Positions 1 to 13,500 of a stretch of DNA of 64,000 nt are shown here, one piece after another (position 1 is the first letter of the stretch; every line of letters starts with the position of its first letter). The notes beneath the pieces were generated by a model. The model saw only the letters and a list, made by a program, of their open reading frames with translations. It was not told the DNA's origin and searched no databases. Made by a program: the position numbers and the translations under genes. Origin of the DNA: Dastarcus helophoroides (lineage: Eukaryota > Arthropoda > Insecta > Coleoptera > Bothrideridae); the NCBI GenBank assembly GCA_028583605.1, contig CM053337.1:14713639-14777638 (forward strand). The letters are read 5' to 3'.

Positions 1-812
1 ATAAATCCGTAAACTTGCGAATTTCATCGCAAATTGCTTTGAAAGAAGACAAATTTTAGTACAACTATTAACCTAATACTTGAGCAGATTATGAAAGTGA
101 TGGTCAGTAAAAATATTGACACTTACCGCAGTCGGCAGCACACCTGAAACTAGCTCGCAACTGGTAGATTTTAAAGCTCCAGAGAAGACACAAATTTTGT
201 ACACAAAAATCACAAACACAACCGCACTTATTCACTAACTGACAAACTAACACAAAACATCTAACTAACTAACACAAAACATCTAACTAACTAACACAAA
301 ACATCTAACTAACCAACACAAAACATCTAATTAACGAAGTAAAATTAACGAACTCTCAAAATTACCCAAATAGTGAAAATGGAATCATCCAATATTAACC
401 ACCAATAGAAAAATATAGTCGGGGCACAGCCAACTTGAATGCTCATAATCATAATCCAAATTGGCAAATGTTCTGTGATTCACACATGGTACCAACCACA
501 AAAAAATTGGAAAATGTGAACCACGATTTATAATAAATGTTATCGCATATTTCACGTAGAAAATATATCTAGGTGTTAAAAAAGAACTACAAGTTTTGTT
601 GTTGCGAATTATTTGTTGAACTCTGCCGAACTGCCGTTTTTTTTTGCATTCAGTTCGCTTTACCAATATGGCGCCAAATTTAAAATCAATTCCACCTAAT
701 GCGAATTATTCTGTACGAATAGCTACACAGATTAGGAAATGTTAAGTTTTAAATATGACTTCTGTCATACAAAATCTTAAACGTCAATGAGAATCGCAAA
801 ACATATCTAAGA
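1..812. other. Upstream non-coding region of the four-TM gene
   Basis: AT-rich sequence without a supported coding region. It holds a short 22-bp tandem repeat (listed separately) and runs into the start codon at 813. No TATA box or initiator stood out clearly. Short open frames here on either strand have no recognisable protein character. Confidence 0.5.
245..336. repeat. 22-bp tandem repeat, about 4 copies
   Basis: About four head-to-tail copies of a 22-bp unit built on ACACAAAACATCTAACTAAC. The last two copies carry single substitutions (AACTAACCA, AATTAACG). Confidence 0.85.
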
Positions 813-947
813 ATGTTTGATAAGGATAGCGACATCAGTTCTTATAACACCGTAAGAAGTTACGCGAGAAAGGAAACCTGTTGCGCGAAGATATTGATAA
901 AAGTGGACAAAAAAGTGCGAAGTTATATCGTGTGTTTTTTGTCGATT
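813..947 (+). CDS. Four-TM membrane protein, exon 1 of 4
   Basis: First coding exon of a gene I reconstructed from splice sites and reading frame; I do not recognise a named family. It encodes residues 1-45: a polar N-terminus, a Cys-Cys pair at 23-24, a basic stretch, then the start of membrane segment 1 (Tyr38 onward). The donor is ATT|GTGAGA at 948, phase 0. Exons 1-4 (813-947, 1002-1170, 1225-1380, 4387-4658) join in frame to 732 nt, 243 residues plus stop. Predicted membrane segments lie at about 38-57, 81-98, 104-124 and 142-164, followed by a hydrophilic C-terminal tail of about 75 residues. This layout, with a Cys-rich N-terminus, resembles orphan insect four-TM (MARVEL- or tetraspan-like) proteins, which is inference. 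Splice phases 0, 1 and 1 agree at all three junctions, the main reason to believe the model. Confidence 0.6.
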
Positions 948-1001
948 GTGAGAGCTGCAGGATATGAAACTTTGTCGAACTTTTGTATGTCTTTTTTTTA
1001 G

Positions 1002-1170
1002 ATTTTGTTAACGATCATCATCGTAGGGGCCTACTTCGATATGGATTTCGTCTTCAAGAATATTCTTGGCTTAAGATCGCATACTCCCACCATTAGAACT
1101 ACAACCATGGCTTTCGCTATCCTTTTATGGGGCGTATCACTTTTTCTTTTGTATGGACTCAAGCAGGAAA
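1002..1170 (+). CDS. Four-TM membrane protein, exon 2 of 4
   Basis: Encodes residues 46-101 and the first base of codon 102. The acceptor is a T-run followed by AG at 1000-1001. The upstream intron is 54 bp. The donor is GAAA|GTAATC at 1171, phase 1. The exon completes membrane segment 1 (Ile/Leu/Val-rich), gives a loop with an acidic-aromatic patch (YFDMDFVF) and a basic Arg-Ser-His stretch, and then forms membrane segment 2. Without splicing the frame ends in TAA at about 1180, which supports the donor choice. The weaker point is the donor, which lacks a G at -1. Confidence 0.6.
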
Positions 1171-1224
1171 GTAATCCTGAGTAATTAATTTTAAGATAAT
1201 TGTAATAATTTTTAATGAAGGAAG

Positions 1225-1380
1225 AACCCGTCATTATCTTCAACTGGTTGATCACTATGGCGCTGGGTTGGAACTTTTTCGTCATATTTAAATTGATGGC
1301 ATTGCTGGACATCACGTATCTGCCTGAGTATGATTTGCGAGCATTTAGCTTTATCGTGGGGGAACTGATTTTCTCCGTGT
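1225..1380 (+). CDS. Four-TM membrane protein, exon 3 of 4
   Basis: Encodes the rest of codon 102 (Lys, if the AAG|AACCC acceptor at 1223-1224 is used) through residue 153 and the first base of codon 154. It carries membrane segment 3 and most of segment 4, with the short loop YLPEYDLRAF between them. The donor is TCCGTGT|GTAAGT at 1381, a near-consensus 5' splice site, phase 1. The upstream intron is again 54 bp. An alternative acceptor at 1219-1220 would break phase with exon 2, so I prefer 1224. Confidence 0.6.
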
Positions 1381-1610
1381 GTAAGTACTACAACCAGCTT
1401 ATGCACGATGTAACTAAAATCACAGAGGTCGCTAGTAGTGGCGCACTATGCAACATCTATTAAATTCGCTCAGAAAAATTCTGTTTCCCGTAAAACCGTA
1501 TTTATAATAAATCGTCATTATTTTGAAAGACTGGGATGATCATCAATTTTTCCTGAACGAGAAAATGCCATTTCTTATTGATTTTTCGCAAAATATTACG
1601 GTTCATCATC

Positions 1611-4008
1611 GTTCTTTATTTTGCTTATTTCCTTCTTCCCTTTTCCTTCTTTCTTTTTTCTCATTTTTTCTTTCTTCCTTTTCATGTTTCATCTTCTTTT
1701 TTCTTTCTCTCTCTTTCTTCCTCGTTCTGCATCTTCGTTCTTTCTTTTGCCTTCCTCGTTCTCCGTTCTTCTTTGTTCTTACCTCTTCTACTATCCTGCT
1801 TTAATCTTTCTCCTTCCTTCTCATTACTTCTTCTACCTTCTTGCTTCTGTTTCTATTTTTCCATTTTTCTTCTTCTCCTTCATTCTTCCCTTCTTCTTCT
1901 TCCTCTTATTCCTCTTTTGTTCTTCTTCCTTTTTCGTTCTTCTTTCTTATCCCTTCTTTCTTCCTTCTTCCTCCTCCCTTCTTGCTTTTTTTTCCTTTTT
2001 CCACTTTCCTTCTTTTTTATTTCTTTTTCCTTATTCTTTCTTCTTGCTTCTACCTTTTTTTCATTTTTTCTTCTTTCCTCCTTCCTCTTCCTCCTTCTTC
2101 GTACTTCCTTCTTACCCTTTCTATCTTGCTTCTTTCTTATTTTTTCCTTTTTCATTCTTCCTTCTTCGTTCTTTATTTTATCTTCTTCATTCTTACCTCT
2201 TTTACCTTCTTTCTTCCTTCTACCTTCTTACTTCTACCTTTTTTTCTTTTTTCCATTTTTCTTCTTTCTTCCTTCTTTCCTCTTTCTTCCTCTTCTTTCT
2301 TCTTCGTTCTTTCTTCTTTCCTTTTCTATTTTCCTTCTTCCTTGCTTGTACCATCTTTTTCATTTTCCTTCTTTTTTCTTTTATCTACTTTCTTGCTTCT
2401 ATCTTTTTTTTTAATTTTCCTTCTTTTTTATTCCTTCTTTCTTCCTTCTTCTTCATTTCTCCTTCGTCTTCGTTCTTTCTTTTTCCTTCTTCATCCTTCC
2501 TTCTTCCTCTTCCCTCCTTCCTTCTTCCTCTTTGTTCCTTCCATCTTCCTTCTTCTTCTTCCTTCTTCCTTTTTTTCTTCTTTCTTCTTTCTTCTTCCTT
2601 CTTCATTCTTCCTTCTTCTTCCTTCTTCCTTTTTTCTTCTTCTTTCTTCTTCCTTCTTCCTTCTTCTTTTCCTTTCTTTTCCTTTTTTCTTTCCTTTTCT
2701 TCTTCTTTCTTCTTCTTTTTCCTTTTTCTTTTCCTTCTTCCTTTTTCTTCCTCTTCTTCTTTCTTTCTTTCTTTCTTTTCTTCTTACTTCTTTTTCTTTC
2801 CCTTCTTCCTTCTTCTTTCTTTCTTTTTCCTTTCTTCTTTTTTCTTTCCTTCTCCTTCTTCCTTTCTTTCTTTCTTTTCCTTCTTCCTTTCTTTTCTTTC
2901 TTCCTTCTTCTCTTTTCTCTTCTTCTTTTCCTTCCTTCTTCTTTTTTTCTTTTCTTTTTTCTTCTTTTCCTTTTCTTCTTCTTTTTCTTTTCGTTTTCCT
3001 TTTTTCTTTTTTCTTCCACTTCTTTCTTCTTTGTTCTACCTTTTTCTTTCTTCGCTCTTTCTGTTTACCTCTTCTATCTTTCTTCTTCCTTTCCTTTTTC
3101 ATTCTTTTTCTTTCTTCCTTCTTCCTTCTTCCTTCTCTTCCTTCCTTTCTTCCTTCTCTCTTCTTCTTCTTCTTCTTCTTCCTTCCTTCTTTCTTCTTCC
3201 TTCTTCCTTCTTCCTTATTCTCTTTCCTTCTTTCCTTCTTTCTTCCTTCTTCTTCCTTCTACCTTCTTCCTCCTTCCTTTCTTCTTTTTTCTGCTGCTTC
3301 TCCTTCTTCCTTCTTTCCTTCTCTTCCTTCTCTTTTCTTCTTTCCTTCTTCCTTCTTCCTTCTTCCTTCTTCCTTCTTCTTCTTTCTTTTTTTCTTCCTT
3401 CTACCTTCCTTTTCCTTCCTTCTTTTTCTTTCTTCTTTCCTTTTCTTTCTTTTTTCTTCTTTCTTCCTTCTTCCTTTTCCCTTCTTTCCTTCTTCCTTCT
3501 TCTTTTCCTCTCTTCTTCTTCAGTTTCTCATTCTTTTCTTCTTCTTCTATCCTTCTTCCTTCTTCCTTCTTTCTTCTCCTTTCTTCATTTTCCTTTTTTT
3601 CCACTTCTTTCTTTTTTCTTCCTTTTTCTTTCTTCTCTTTCTTCTTCTCCTTTCCTTTTCTTTCTTCTCTCTTCTTATTACCTCTTCTATCTTCCTTCTT
3701 CCTTTTTCCTTCTTCCTTCTTACTTCTTCCTTCTTCCTTCTTCCTTCTTCCTTCTTCTCTTCTTCCCTTCTTCCTTCTTCCTTCTTCCTCTTCCTTCTTC
3801 CTTCTTCTTCTTCTTCTTCTTCTTCTTCTTCCTTCTTCCTTCTTCCTTCCTTCTTCCTTTTTTCTTCTTCCTTCTTCTTACTTTTTTATTTTCCCTCATT
3901 TTTCTTTTTCCCTCTTATTTCCTTCTTCGTTTTCTTCCTTCTTCTTCCTTTTTAACCCTTCCTCCTTCGTTATTACTTCTCCTTTTTCCTCTTTCCTCTT
4001 TCGTCTGT
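1611..4008. repeat. 2.4-kb pyrimidine tract (TTCTTCC/CTT-type) in an intron
   Basis: Almost pure C/T on the plus strand, made of degenerate TTC, TTCC and CTTCTTC units. Purines are very rare, and the tract is purest from about 2500 to 3850. It lies inside the last intron of the four-TM gene, on the sense strand. Long open frames translating to Phe/Ser/Leu polymers (and Lys/Glu/Arg on the other strand) follow directly from composition and are not genes. Confidence 0.95.
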
Positions 4009-4386
4009 TATAAATGTAAAAATTTCGTGAAACTTTTTTTGGCTCTCTCAAAACTTCGATTTATAATTAAAATTCGTCTTTTTTTAATTTCAACTTTGTT
4101 CCCAAAAATAGATTTTTGTTTTCAAAATTCATCTTCTAGTGGAAAAGTCGACTTTTGGTCCCGAAATGTTGAATGTTTACTCAACATTTCAGCTTTTTTT
4201 TAAAAGAGTTTTTATTTTTTTTCTTCATTTTTTCTTGATTTCGACTCGACATTATTCGCAAAATTAGACATTTTCTTTCTATTAAAAATAAGCGCGCTTG
4301 TGGGGTACTTTCAGAATTGTTACCGAAATTTTTACTTTTTTATTTATAATTGACATTTTTTATTTATTGTTATTTTCAATTCGCAG

Positions 4387-4658
4387 CTTTGTGGTTGTTT
4401 CTGATTAGTTTGGTGTGGGACTATTGGCGAACGTTGACCCACGTTACTGATATACCAGAATTTATGGATTATTTACTAACCAGTCAATCTGAGGGGGATG
4501 AATACGAAATGAGAAGAATTGGTCTTCCTGGTAAACCACTGACTATACAGGGTGTCTTAGTCATAATGTCATTAAATGATATCGTCGAAAAAAAAAAAAC
4601 GGTTGGATCATTTCTTTTTTCGCAGTTAAAATCGTCCGATAACGAATTGCCGAAGTAA
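4387..4658 (+). CDS. Four-TM membrane protein, exon 4 of 4 (terminal)
   Basis: Terminal exon, encoding the split Ser154 and residues 155-243, with TAA at 4656-4658. The acceptor is TTCAATTCGCAG|CTTTG at 4385-4386. Joining the phase-1 end of exon 3 restores an uninterrupted frame that finishes membrane segment 4 (Leu/Phe/Ile-rich, ending WDYWRT). The tail is hydrophilic and acidic in the middle (SEGDEYEMRR) and ends with a Lys-rich part after an A-run of 12 bases at about 4588-4600. That homopolymer could hide a frameshift, so the last 30 or so residues are less certain. The upstream intron is about 3.0 kb and holds the pyrimidine tract. Confidence 0.55.
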
Positions 4659-4820
4659 ATTGAATGAAAAATCTAAGATGTATTTTTTTTAATCTTTATC
4701 TATATCGAAAAAACAGCGATTGACAAACAAGGTCCAACGCAATCGCTGCTTGAGGCAATCTTTAAGAGATTGTTCTGAAAATCTAGAATTGTGAAAGGAG
4801 TTACTGAAGAAGAAAAAGCC

Positions 4821-4826
4821 AATAAA
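4821..4826 (+). promoter_or_regulatory. AATAAA poly(A) signal, four-TM gene
   Basis: Canonical AATAAA 163 nt after the stop codon of the four-TM gene, in AT-rich sequence. It is a plausible 3' end for that transcript, but downstream GU-rich elements were not evaluated. Confidence 0.45.
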
Positions 4827-4829
4827 ATA

Positions 4830-5669
4830 TAAATGAAAATAACACTACTTCTCGGAGAAGATACAGAGAGTATCTATATCCAGAAGGTGTCCTTTTTTTT
4901 CCGTCATAACGTGGTAAGAGTCTTTTGACCTATGAAGTCGTAAACCATGCCAACACAATGGGTTGATTTGCATCTTTTATCAATTAATTATTTTTTCAAT
5001 CGTCTGTCTGTATTCGGTTTCCCAATAAGTCAAAATTAATGACATTAGGACTGAGACACGCTCTTGGGTAAACATAGGTTGCTAGAAGAAGAAAAAAATC
5101 AAAATTTCCGTCGTGTATAATAATACATTACAATTCGTAGTACATATATTATATGTTTTAGCTCCTTCCTCAAGAGGATGAAGATAGAGAGGTCGCTAAA
5201 AATTTGCCCTTCTGGGATTTTGGAAGCAAAAGAATATTAATTTAGGCCACCAAAGCGGCGTAATGGTGCAATTTAGTTACGTTACTTAGGTTACGTTAAT
5301 ATTAAGAATTGTTTCCAATTTAAATTTTTTATTTAAATGGATGACTATAAATTTTTATAAATAATTTCTTTCGTCAACATTTTTCTTTCATAGCATTAGA
5401 CTCTCGACTTTAAGAAATGCTCTCTTTTAAAGAGATAATTATATTTTGCGCTGCGAAACAGATGAAATTTGTTACATTGGAGGGGCTCAAATGCAAATTG
5501 TCTGTTAGTAGCCGTGTGCCCAATGAACAATTGTGAATTATCCATGAGGTAAAAAAAGACACGTGTCTAGGAGACGTGAGGCTGCGAGGGAGCGCCTCTC
5601 CTAATCTTTATCATCAAAAATAATTTGATCAGTCAGTATTTGTCTAGGCAGTCTGTCCACCTCAAATAC
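4830..5669. other. Intergenic, no gene seen
   Basis: AT-rich unique-looking sequence between the four-TM gene and the left 221-bp satellite block. I see no coding region, RNA gene or clear repeat here. Confidence 0.5.
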
Positions 5670-8500
5670 TCACAGGTGTTCTTGGAGGTTAAAATTTCAG
5701 TGAGAAACTAAAGTTCATTAGTAATATTTCATTTTTTCCTAAGAATTTTATCTTCATACTTGGAAAATTGTACATAATCGATTGAATATGCTACAGATTC
5801 TGAAGTGACCAGGATGCTTCGTCTGGAAGCAATCTTTTGTATTCAATCAAAAAATCATCAATGGTTTTGGTGGTCAAAATTTCTATGAAAATGGTTAGTT
5901 CATCAGTAATATTTTCTTTTTCCACCATAATTTTGCCTTCATATGGGACATTTTCCCAAGCTGCATATTAGTGAAATTTTGGGCTTCAAACTAATCAGAA
6001 GCTTCGTTTGAAACTCAATACCATTTCGCCATCAGAATCTTACGTTTTTGGGCACACTCCATTCATGTTAATATCCTTTTGGTGGTCAAAATTGTAATGG
6101 AAATGGAAAGTTCATCAGTATTATTTTCTTTTTCCATCATAATTTTGCCTTCATGTGGGGCATTTTTCTTAGCTGTTCTTTCGCCATCACAATCTTTCAT
6201 TTTTGGGCACACTCCATTCACGTTAATAGTCATTTGGTGGTCAAAATTTCAATTGAAATGAAAAGCTCATCAGTAACATTTTCTTTTTCCATCATAATTT
6301 TGCCTTCATATGGGGCATTTTTCTTTCATATGGTACACTTTTCCAAGATGTAGTTGATCGAACTGTTATGCTAGAGACACTTAAAAGTAACCAGAAGCTT
6401 TATTTAAAACTAAATAGCATATCGCCATTATAATGTTTCTCGTTAGAGCACATTTGGACACATTCCATTTATGTTTATAGTCATTTGGAGGTCAAAATTT
6501 CAATGAAAATGGAAAGTTCATCAGTAATAGTTTCTTTTTCCACCAAAATTTTGCCTTCATATGCAACATTTTCCTAAGCAATTATGGAAGAGCATATCGC
6601 TATCATCATCTTACGCATTTGGACACGCTCCATTCATGTTAATAGTTATTTGGTGGTCAAAATTTTTATGAGAATGTAAAGTTCATCAGTAATATTTTCT
6701 TTTTCCACCATAATTGTGTCTTCATGTGGGACATTTTTCTATGCTGTCCCTTATCGAAATTTTGTGCTGGAGACCCTTCAGACTAATCAGAAGCTTCGTT
6801 TGGAACTCAATAGCATTTCGCCATCACTATCTTACGTTTTTGGGCACACTCTATTCATGTTAATAATCTTTTGGTGGTCAAAATTTCAATGAAAATGGAA
6901 AGTTCATCAGTAATATTTTCTTTTTCCACCATAATTTTTTCTTCATATGGGGCATTTTTCTAAGCTGTTCCTTATCAAAGTTTTGTGCTGGAGACCCTTG
7001 AAACTAACCAGAAGCTTCATTTGAAATGCAATAGCATTTCGCCATACCAGTATTACGCATTTGGACACGCTCCATTCAGCTTAATAGTTATTTGGTGGTC
7101 AAAATTTCAATGAAAATGGAAAGTTCATCAGTTATACTTTCTTTTTTCACCAAAATTTTGCCTTCATATGGGACATTTTCCTAAGCTATTATGGAAAAGC
7201 ATATCGCCACCATCATCTTACGCATTTGGGCACACTCCATTCACGTAACTAGTTAATTGGTGATTAAAATTTCAATGAAAACAGAAAGTTCATCAGTAAT
7301 ATTTTCTTTTTCCATCATAATTTTGTCTTCATATGGGGCATTTTTCCTAAGCTGCATCGTAACGAAGTTTTGTGCTGGAGACTCTTCAAAATAATCAGAA
7401 GGTTCGTTTGAACCTCAATAGCATTTCGCCATCACAATTTTACGTTTTTGGGCACACTCCATTCAGGTTAATAGTTATTTGGTGGTCAAAATTTCAATGA
7501 AAATGGAAAGTTCATCAGTAATATTTTCTTTTTCCACCATAATTTTGTCTTCATATGGGGCATTTTTCTAAGCTGTTCCTTATCAAAGTTTTGTGCTGGA
7601 GACCCTTGAAATTAACCAGAAGCTTCATTTGAAATGCAATAGCATTTCGCCATACCAATATCACGCATTTGGACACGCTCCATTCAGGTGATTAGTTATT
7701 TGGTGGTCAAAATTTCAATGAAAATGGTAAGTTCATCACTAATATTTTCTTTTTCCACCATAATTTTGTCTTCATGTGGGACATTTTTCTAAGCTGTTCC
7801 TTATCAAAGTTTTGTGCTGGAGACCCTTGAAACTAACCAGAAGCTTCATTTGAGACGCAATAGCATTTCGCCATCACAATCTTACGTTTTTGGGCACACT
7901 CCATTCAGGTTAATAGTTGTTTGGTGGTCAAAATTTCAATGAAAATGGAAAGTTCATCAGTATTATTTTCTTTTTCCACCATAATTTTGTCTTCATGTGG
8001 GATATTTTTCTAAGCTATTCCTGATCAAAGTTTTGTGCTGGAGACCTTAGAATTTAAACAGAAGCTTCACTTGAAACTCAGTAGCATTTCGCCATCACAG
8101 TCCTACGTATTTGGGCACACTCCATTGATTTAAAACGAACTAGCATTTCGCCATCACTATTTGGACATATTCCATCCAACTGAATGGTCATTTGGTGGTC
8201 AAAATTTCAATCAAAAGGCAAAGTTTATCACTAATATTTTCTTTTTCCACCATAAATTTGTCTTCATATGGTACATTTTCTAATCTATTATTGAAGAGCA
8301 TATCGCCATCATCATCCTACGTATTTGGACACACTCCATTCAGGTTAATAATCGTTTGGTGGACAAAATTTCAATGAAAATGGAAAGTTCATCAGTAATA
8401 TTTTCTTTTTCAACTATAATTTTGTCTTCATGTGGGACATTTTTCCAAGCTGTACCTTCTCGAATTGTGATGCTAGAGACTCTTGATTCTAACCAGAAGT
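5670..8500. repeat. 221-bp satellite, left block (diverged, about 14 monomers)
   Basis: About 14 tandem monomers marked by GGTGGTCAAAATTTCAATGA followed by AAGTTCATCAGTAATATTTTC and CACTCCATTCA. Spacing is irregular (roughly 155-275 bp) because several copies are deleted, and divergence is higher than in the right block. The outermost copy at about 5690 is barely recognisable, a typical edge effect of a satellite array. It ends just beyond the predicted 3' end of the beta-tubulin transcript. Confidence 0.9.
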
Positions 8501-8570
8501 TTAATTAATTAATAGCTAGTCGCCATCGTAATCTATGGTTGAAATAAATAACATTTTTCTTACAATACAT

Positions 8571-8576
8571 TTTATT
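8571..8576 (-). promoter_or_regulatory. AATAAA poly(A) signal (minus strand), beta-tubulin
   Basis: TTTATT on the plus strand, i.e. AATAAA on the tubulin sense strand, about 745 nt past the stop codon and about 70 bp from the end of the left satellite. ATTAAA variants occur nearer the stop, so the true 3' end may be shorter. Confidence 0.35.
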
Positions 8577-9319
8577 AAACATTTCCTAGGTTTACAAATT
8601 CGATATTAATTGAATACACTGATTACGTTATCGATTATTTTACTCGAAAATATGGAATATCAGTCTTAGATTGTCATATATACTCAATTATTCATTATAA
8701 ATTAATTCAGATTCTATAAAAGTATAAAACTAAACCTAGGTCGAAAGCTATATTAATGGACAAATTTTAAATAAATAAAACGTAAAAGCGATAGAATTGT
8801 GATATAATTAGTAAAAAAAATGCTATAATATATTATAAAAATCTTTGCGCTAAACCTACAACTGAATTAGTATAAGAAAATTAGAACATTATTTTCATAT
8901 ACTTAATCACATAATTTTTTAGAATTTTGAAGTGTTTAATATATTACTTTTGTTAAAGGCGAATGATTTTATAAAATTCTTACAACTTAAAATTTAATCT
9001 ACACCGAATTTAGAACGTGTGCAGCTTTTTGAAATCAAACTATAACGAAATGAAAAAATATGTTGATGATTTATATTTCAAAGTATTTTGATGTCAAAAT
9101 GTGAAGAAAATAAAGGAAAGAATATAAAACTGTCAAAAAAAATCATTAAGATGTGACGTTTAGAGGGGATTAAAGTTACTTTTACAAATTTTTCAATCGG
9201 GACGGATCACGTTCACGTTGGCAACTCAGTCGCCAGCGTAAGGAAAAATAAAAATGATCCAAAAAGGTATAGACTAGTTTGGGACACTCAAGAACAGATT
9301 TATGAAATTTAAGAAGAAA
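8577..9319 (-). other. Probable beta-tubulin 3' UTR / flank
   Basis: AT-rich non-satellite DNA downstream of the tubulin stop codon, bounded by the left satellite. No open coding region is seen. The 3' UTR assignment is inferred only from position and the AATAAA at 8571. Confidence 0.4.
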
Positions 9320-10561
<1,242 letters not shown>

Positions 10562-10589
10562 TTAGAAATAATTTTTGGCTATTCAATCC

Positions 10590-13500
10590 CTAAAGAGACT
10601 GACACTAATTAGAAGCATCATTTGAAACTCAAGTGCATTTTGGTATGACAATCTTACGTATTTGGACACACTCCATTTATGTTAATAGTTATTTGGTGGT
10701 CAAAATTTCAATGAAAATGGAAAGTTTTTCAGTAATACTTTCTTTTTCCATTATAATTTTGCCTTCATATAGAACAGTTTTCCAAGTTGTTCCTTATCGA
10801 AGTTTTGTACTGAAGATCCTTTAAAATAACCAGAAGCTTCGTTTGGAACTCAATAGCATTTCGCTACCACAATCTTACGTTTTTGGACACACTCCATTCA
10901 GGTGATTAGTCATTTGGTGGTCAAAGTTTCAATGAAAATGGAAAGTTCATCAGTATTATTTTCTTTTTCCACCAAAATTTTGTCTTCATGTGGGACATTT
11001 TCCTAAGCTGTTCCTTATCAAAGTTTTGTGTTGGAGGCCTTTAAAACTAACCAGAAGCATCATTTGAAACTCAACTGCATTTCGGTATCACAATCTTACG
11101 TATTTGGGCACACTCCATTCATGTTAATAGTTATTTGGTGATCAAAATTTCAATGAAAATGGAAAGTTCATCAGTAATATTTTCTTTTTCCATTATAATT
11201 TTGCCTTCATATGGAACAGTTTTCCAAGCTGTTCCTCATCGAAGTTTTGTGCTGAAGATCCTTCAAAATAATCGGAAGCTTCGTTTGGAACTCAATAGCA
11301 TTTCGCTACCACAATCTTACATTTTTGGACACACTCCATTCAGGTAATTAGTCATTTGGTGGTCAAAGTTTCAATGAAAATGGAAAGTTCATCAGTATTA
11401 TTTTCTTTTTCCACCAAAATTTTGTCTTCACGTGGGACATTTTTCTAAGCTGTTCCTTGTCAAAATTTGGTGTTGGAGGCCTTTAAAACTAACCAGAAGC
11501 ATCATTTGAAACTCAACTGCATTTCGGTTTCACAATCTTACGTATTTGGGCACACTCCATTCATGTTAATAGTTATTTGGTGGTCAAAATTTCAATGAAA
11601 ATGGAAAGTTCATCAGTAATATTTTCTTTTTCCATTATAATTTTGCCTTCATATGGAACAATTTTCCAAGCTGTTCCTTATCGAAGTTTTGTGCTGAAGA
11701 TCCTTCAAAATAACCAGAAGCTTCGTTTGGAACTCAATAGCATTTCGCTACCACAATCTTACGTTTTTGGACACACTCCATACAGGTGATTAGTCATTTG
11801 GTGGTCAAAATTTCAATTAAAATGGAAAGTTCATCACTATTATTTTCTTTTTCCACCAAAATTTTGTCTTCATGTGGGACATTTTTCTAAGTTGTTCCTT
11901 GTCAAAATTTGGTGTTGGAGGCCTTTAAAACTAACCAGAAGCATCATTTGAAACTCAACTGCATTTCGGTATCTATCACATTCTTACGTATTTGGGCACA
12001 CTCCATTCATGTTAATAGTCATTTGGTGGTCAAAATTTTAATGAAAATGGAAAGTTCATCAGTAATATTTTCTTTTTCCATTATAATTTTGCCTTCATAT
12101 GGAACAGTTTTCCAAGCTGTTCCTCATCGAAGTTTTGTGCTGAAGATCCTTCAAAATAACCAGAAGCTTCGTTTGGAACTCAATAGCATTTCGCTACCAC
12201 AATCTTACGTTTTTCGACACACTCCATTCAGGTGATTAGTCATTTGGTGGTCAAAGTTTCAATGAAAATGGAAAGTTCATCAGTATTATTTTCTTTTTCC
12301 ACCAAAAGTTTGTCTTCATGTGGGACATTTTTCTGAGCTGTTCCTTGTCAAAATTTTGTGTTGGAGGCCTTTAAAACTAACCAGAAGCATTATTTGAAAC
12401 TCAACTGCATTTCGGTATCACAATCTTACCTATTTGGGCACACTCCATTCATGTTAATAGTTATTTGGTGATCAACATTTCAATGAAAATGGAAAGTTCA
12501 TCAGTAATATTTTCTTTTTCCATTATAATTTTGCCTTCATGTGGAACAGTTTTCCAAGCTGTTCCTCATCGAAGTTTTGTGCTAAAGATCCTTCAAAATA
12601 ACCAGAAGCTTCGTTTTGAACTCAATAGCATTTCGCTACCACAATCTTACGTTTTTGGACACACTCCATTCAGGTAATTAGTCATTTGGTGGTCAAAATT
12701 TTAATGAAAATGGAAAGTTCATCAGTAATATTTTCTTTTTCCATTATAATTTTGCCTTCATATGGAACAGTTTTCCAAGCTGTTCCTCATCGAAGTTTTG
12801 TGCTGAAGATCCTTCAAAATAATCAGAAGCTTCGTTTGGAACTCAATAGCATTTCGCTACCACAATCTTACGTTTTTGGACACACTCCATTCAGGTGATT
12901 AGTCATTTGGTGGTCAAAATTTTAATGAAAATGGAAAGTTCATCAGTAATATTTTCTTTTTCCATTATAATTTTGCCTTCATATGGAACACTTTTCCAGG
13001 CTGTTCCTCATCGAAGTTTTGTGCTGAAGATCCTTCAAAATAACCAGAAGCTTCGTTTGGAACTCAATAGCATTTCGCTACCACAATCTTACGTTTTTGG
13101 TCACACTCCATTCAGGTAATTAGTCATTTGGTGGTCAAAATTTTAATGAAAATGGAATGTTCATCAGTAATATTTTCTTTTTCCATTATAATTTTGCCTT
13201 CATATGGAACAGTTTTCCAAGCTGTTCCTCATCGAAGTTTTGTGCTGAAGATCCTTCAAAATAACCAGAAGCTTAGTTTGGAACTCAATAGCATTTCGCT
13301 ACCACAATCTTACGTTTTTGGACACACTCCATTCAGGTGATTAGTCATTTGGTGGTCAAAGTTTCAATGAAAATGGAAAGTTCATCAGTATTATTTTCTT
13401 TTTCCACCAAAATTTTGTCTTCATGTGGGACATTTTTCTAAGCTGTTCCTTGTCAACATTTTGTGTTGGAGGTCTTTAAAACTAACCAGAAGCATCATTT

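Noticed and set aside
1578..4203. Very long open frames (up to 860 codons) of Phe/Ser/Leu
   Set aside because: A pyrimidine-only tract cannot contain stop codons (TAA, TAG and TGA all need purines), so openness is automatic.
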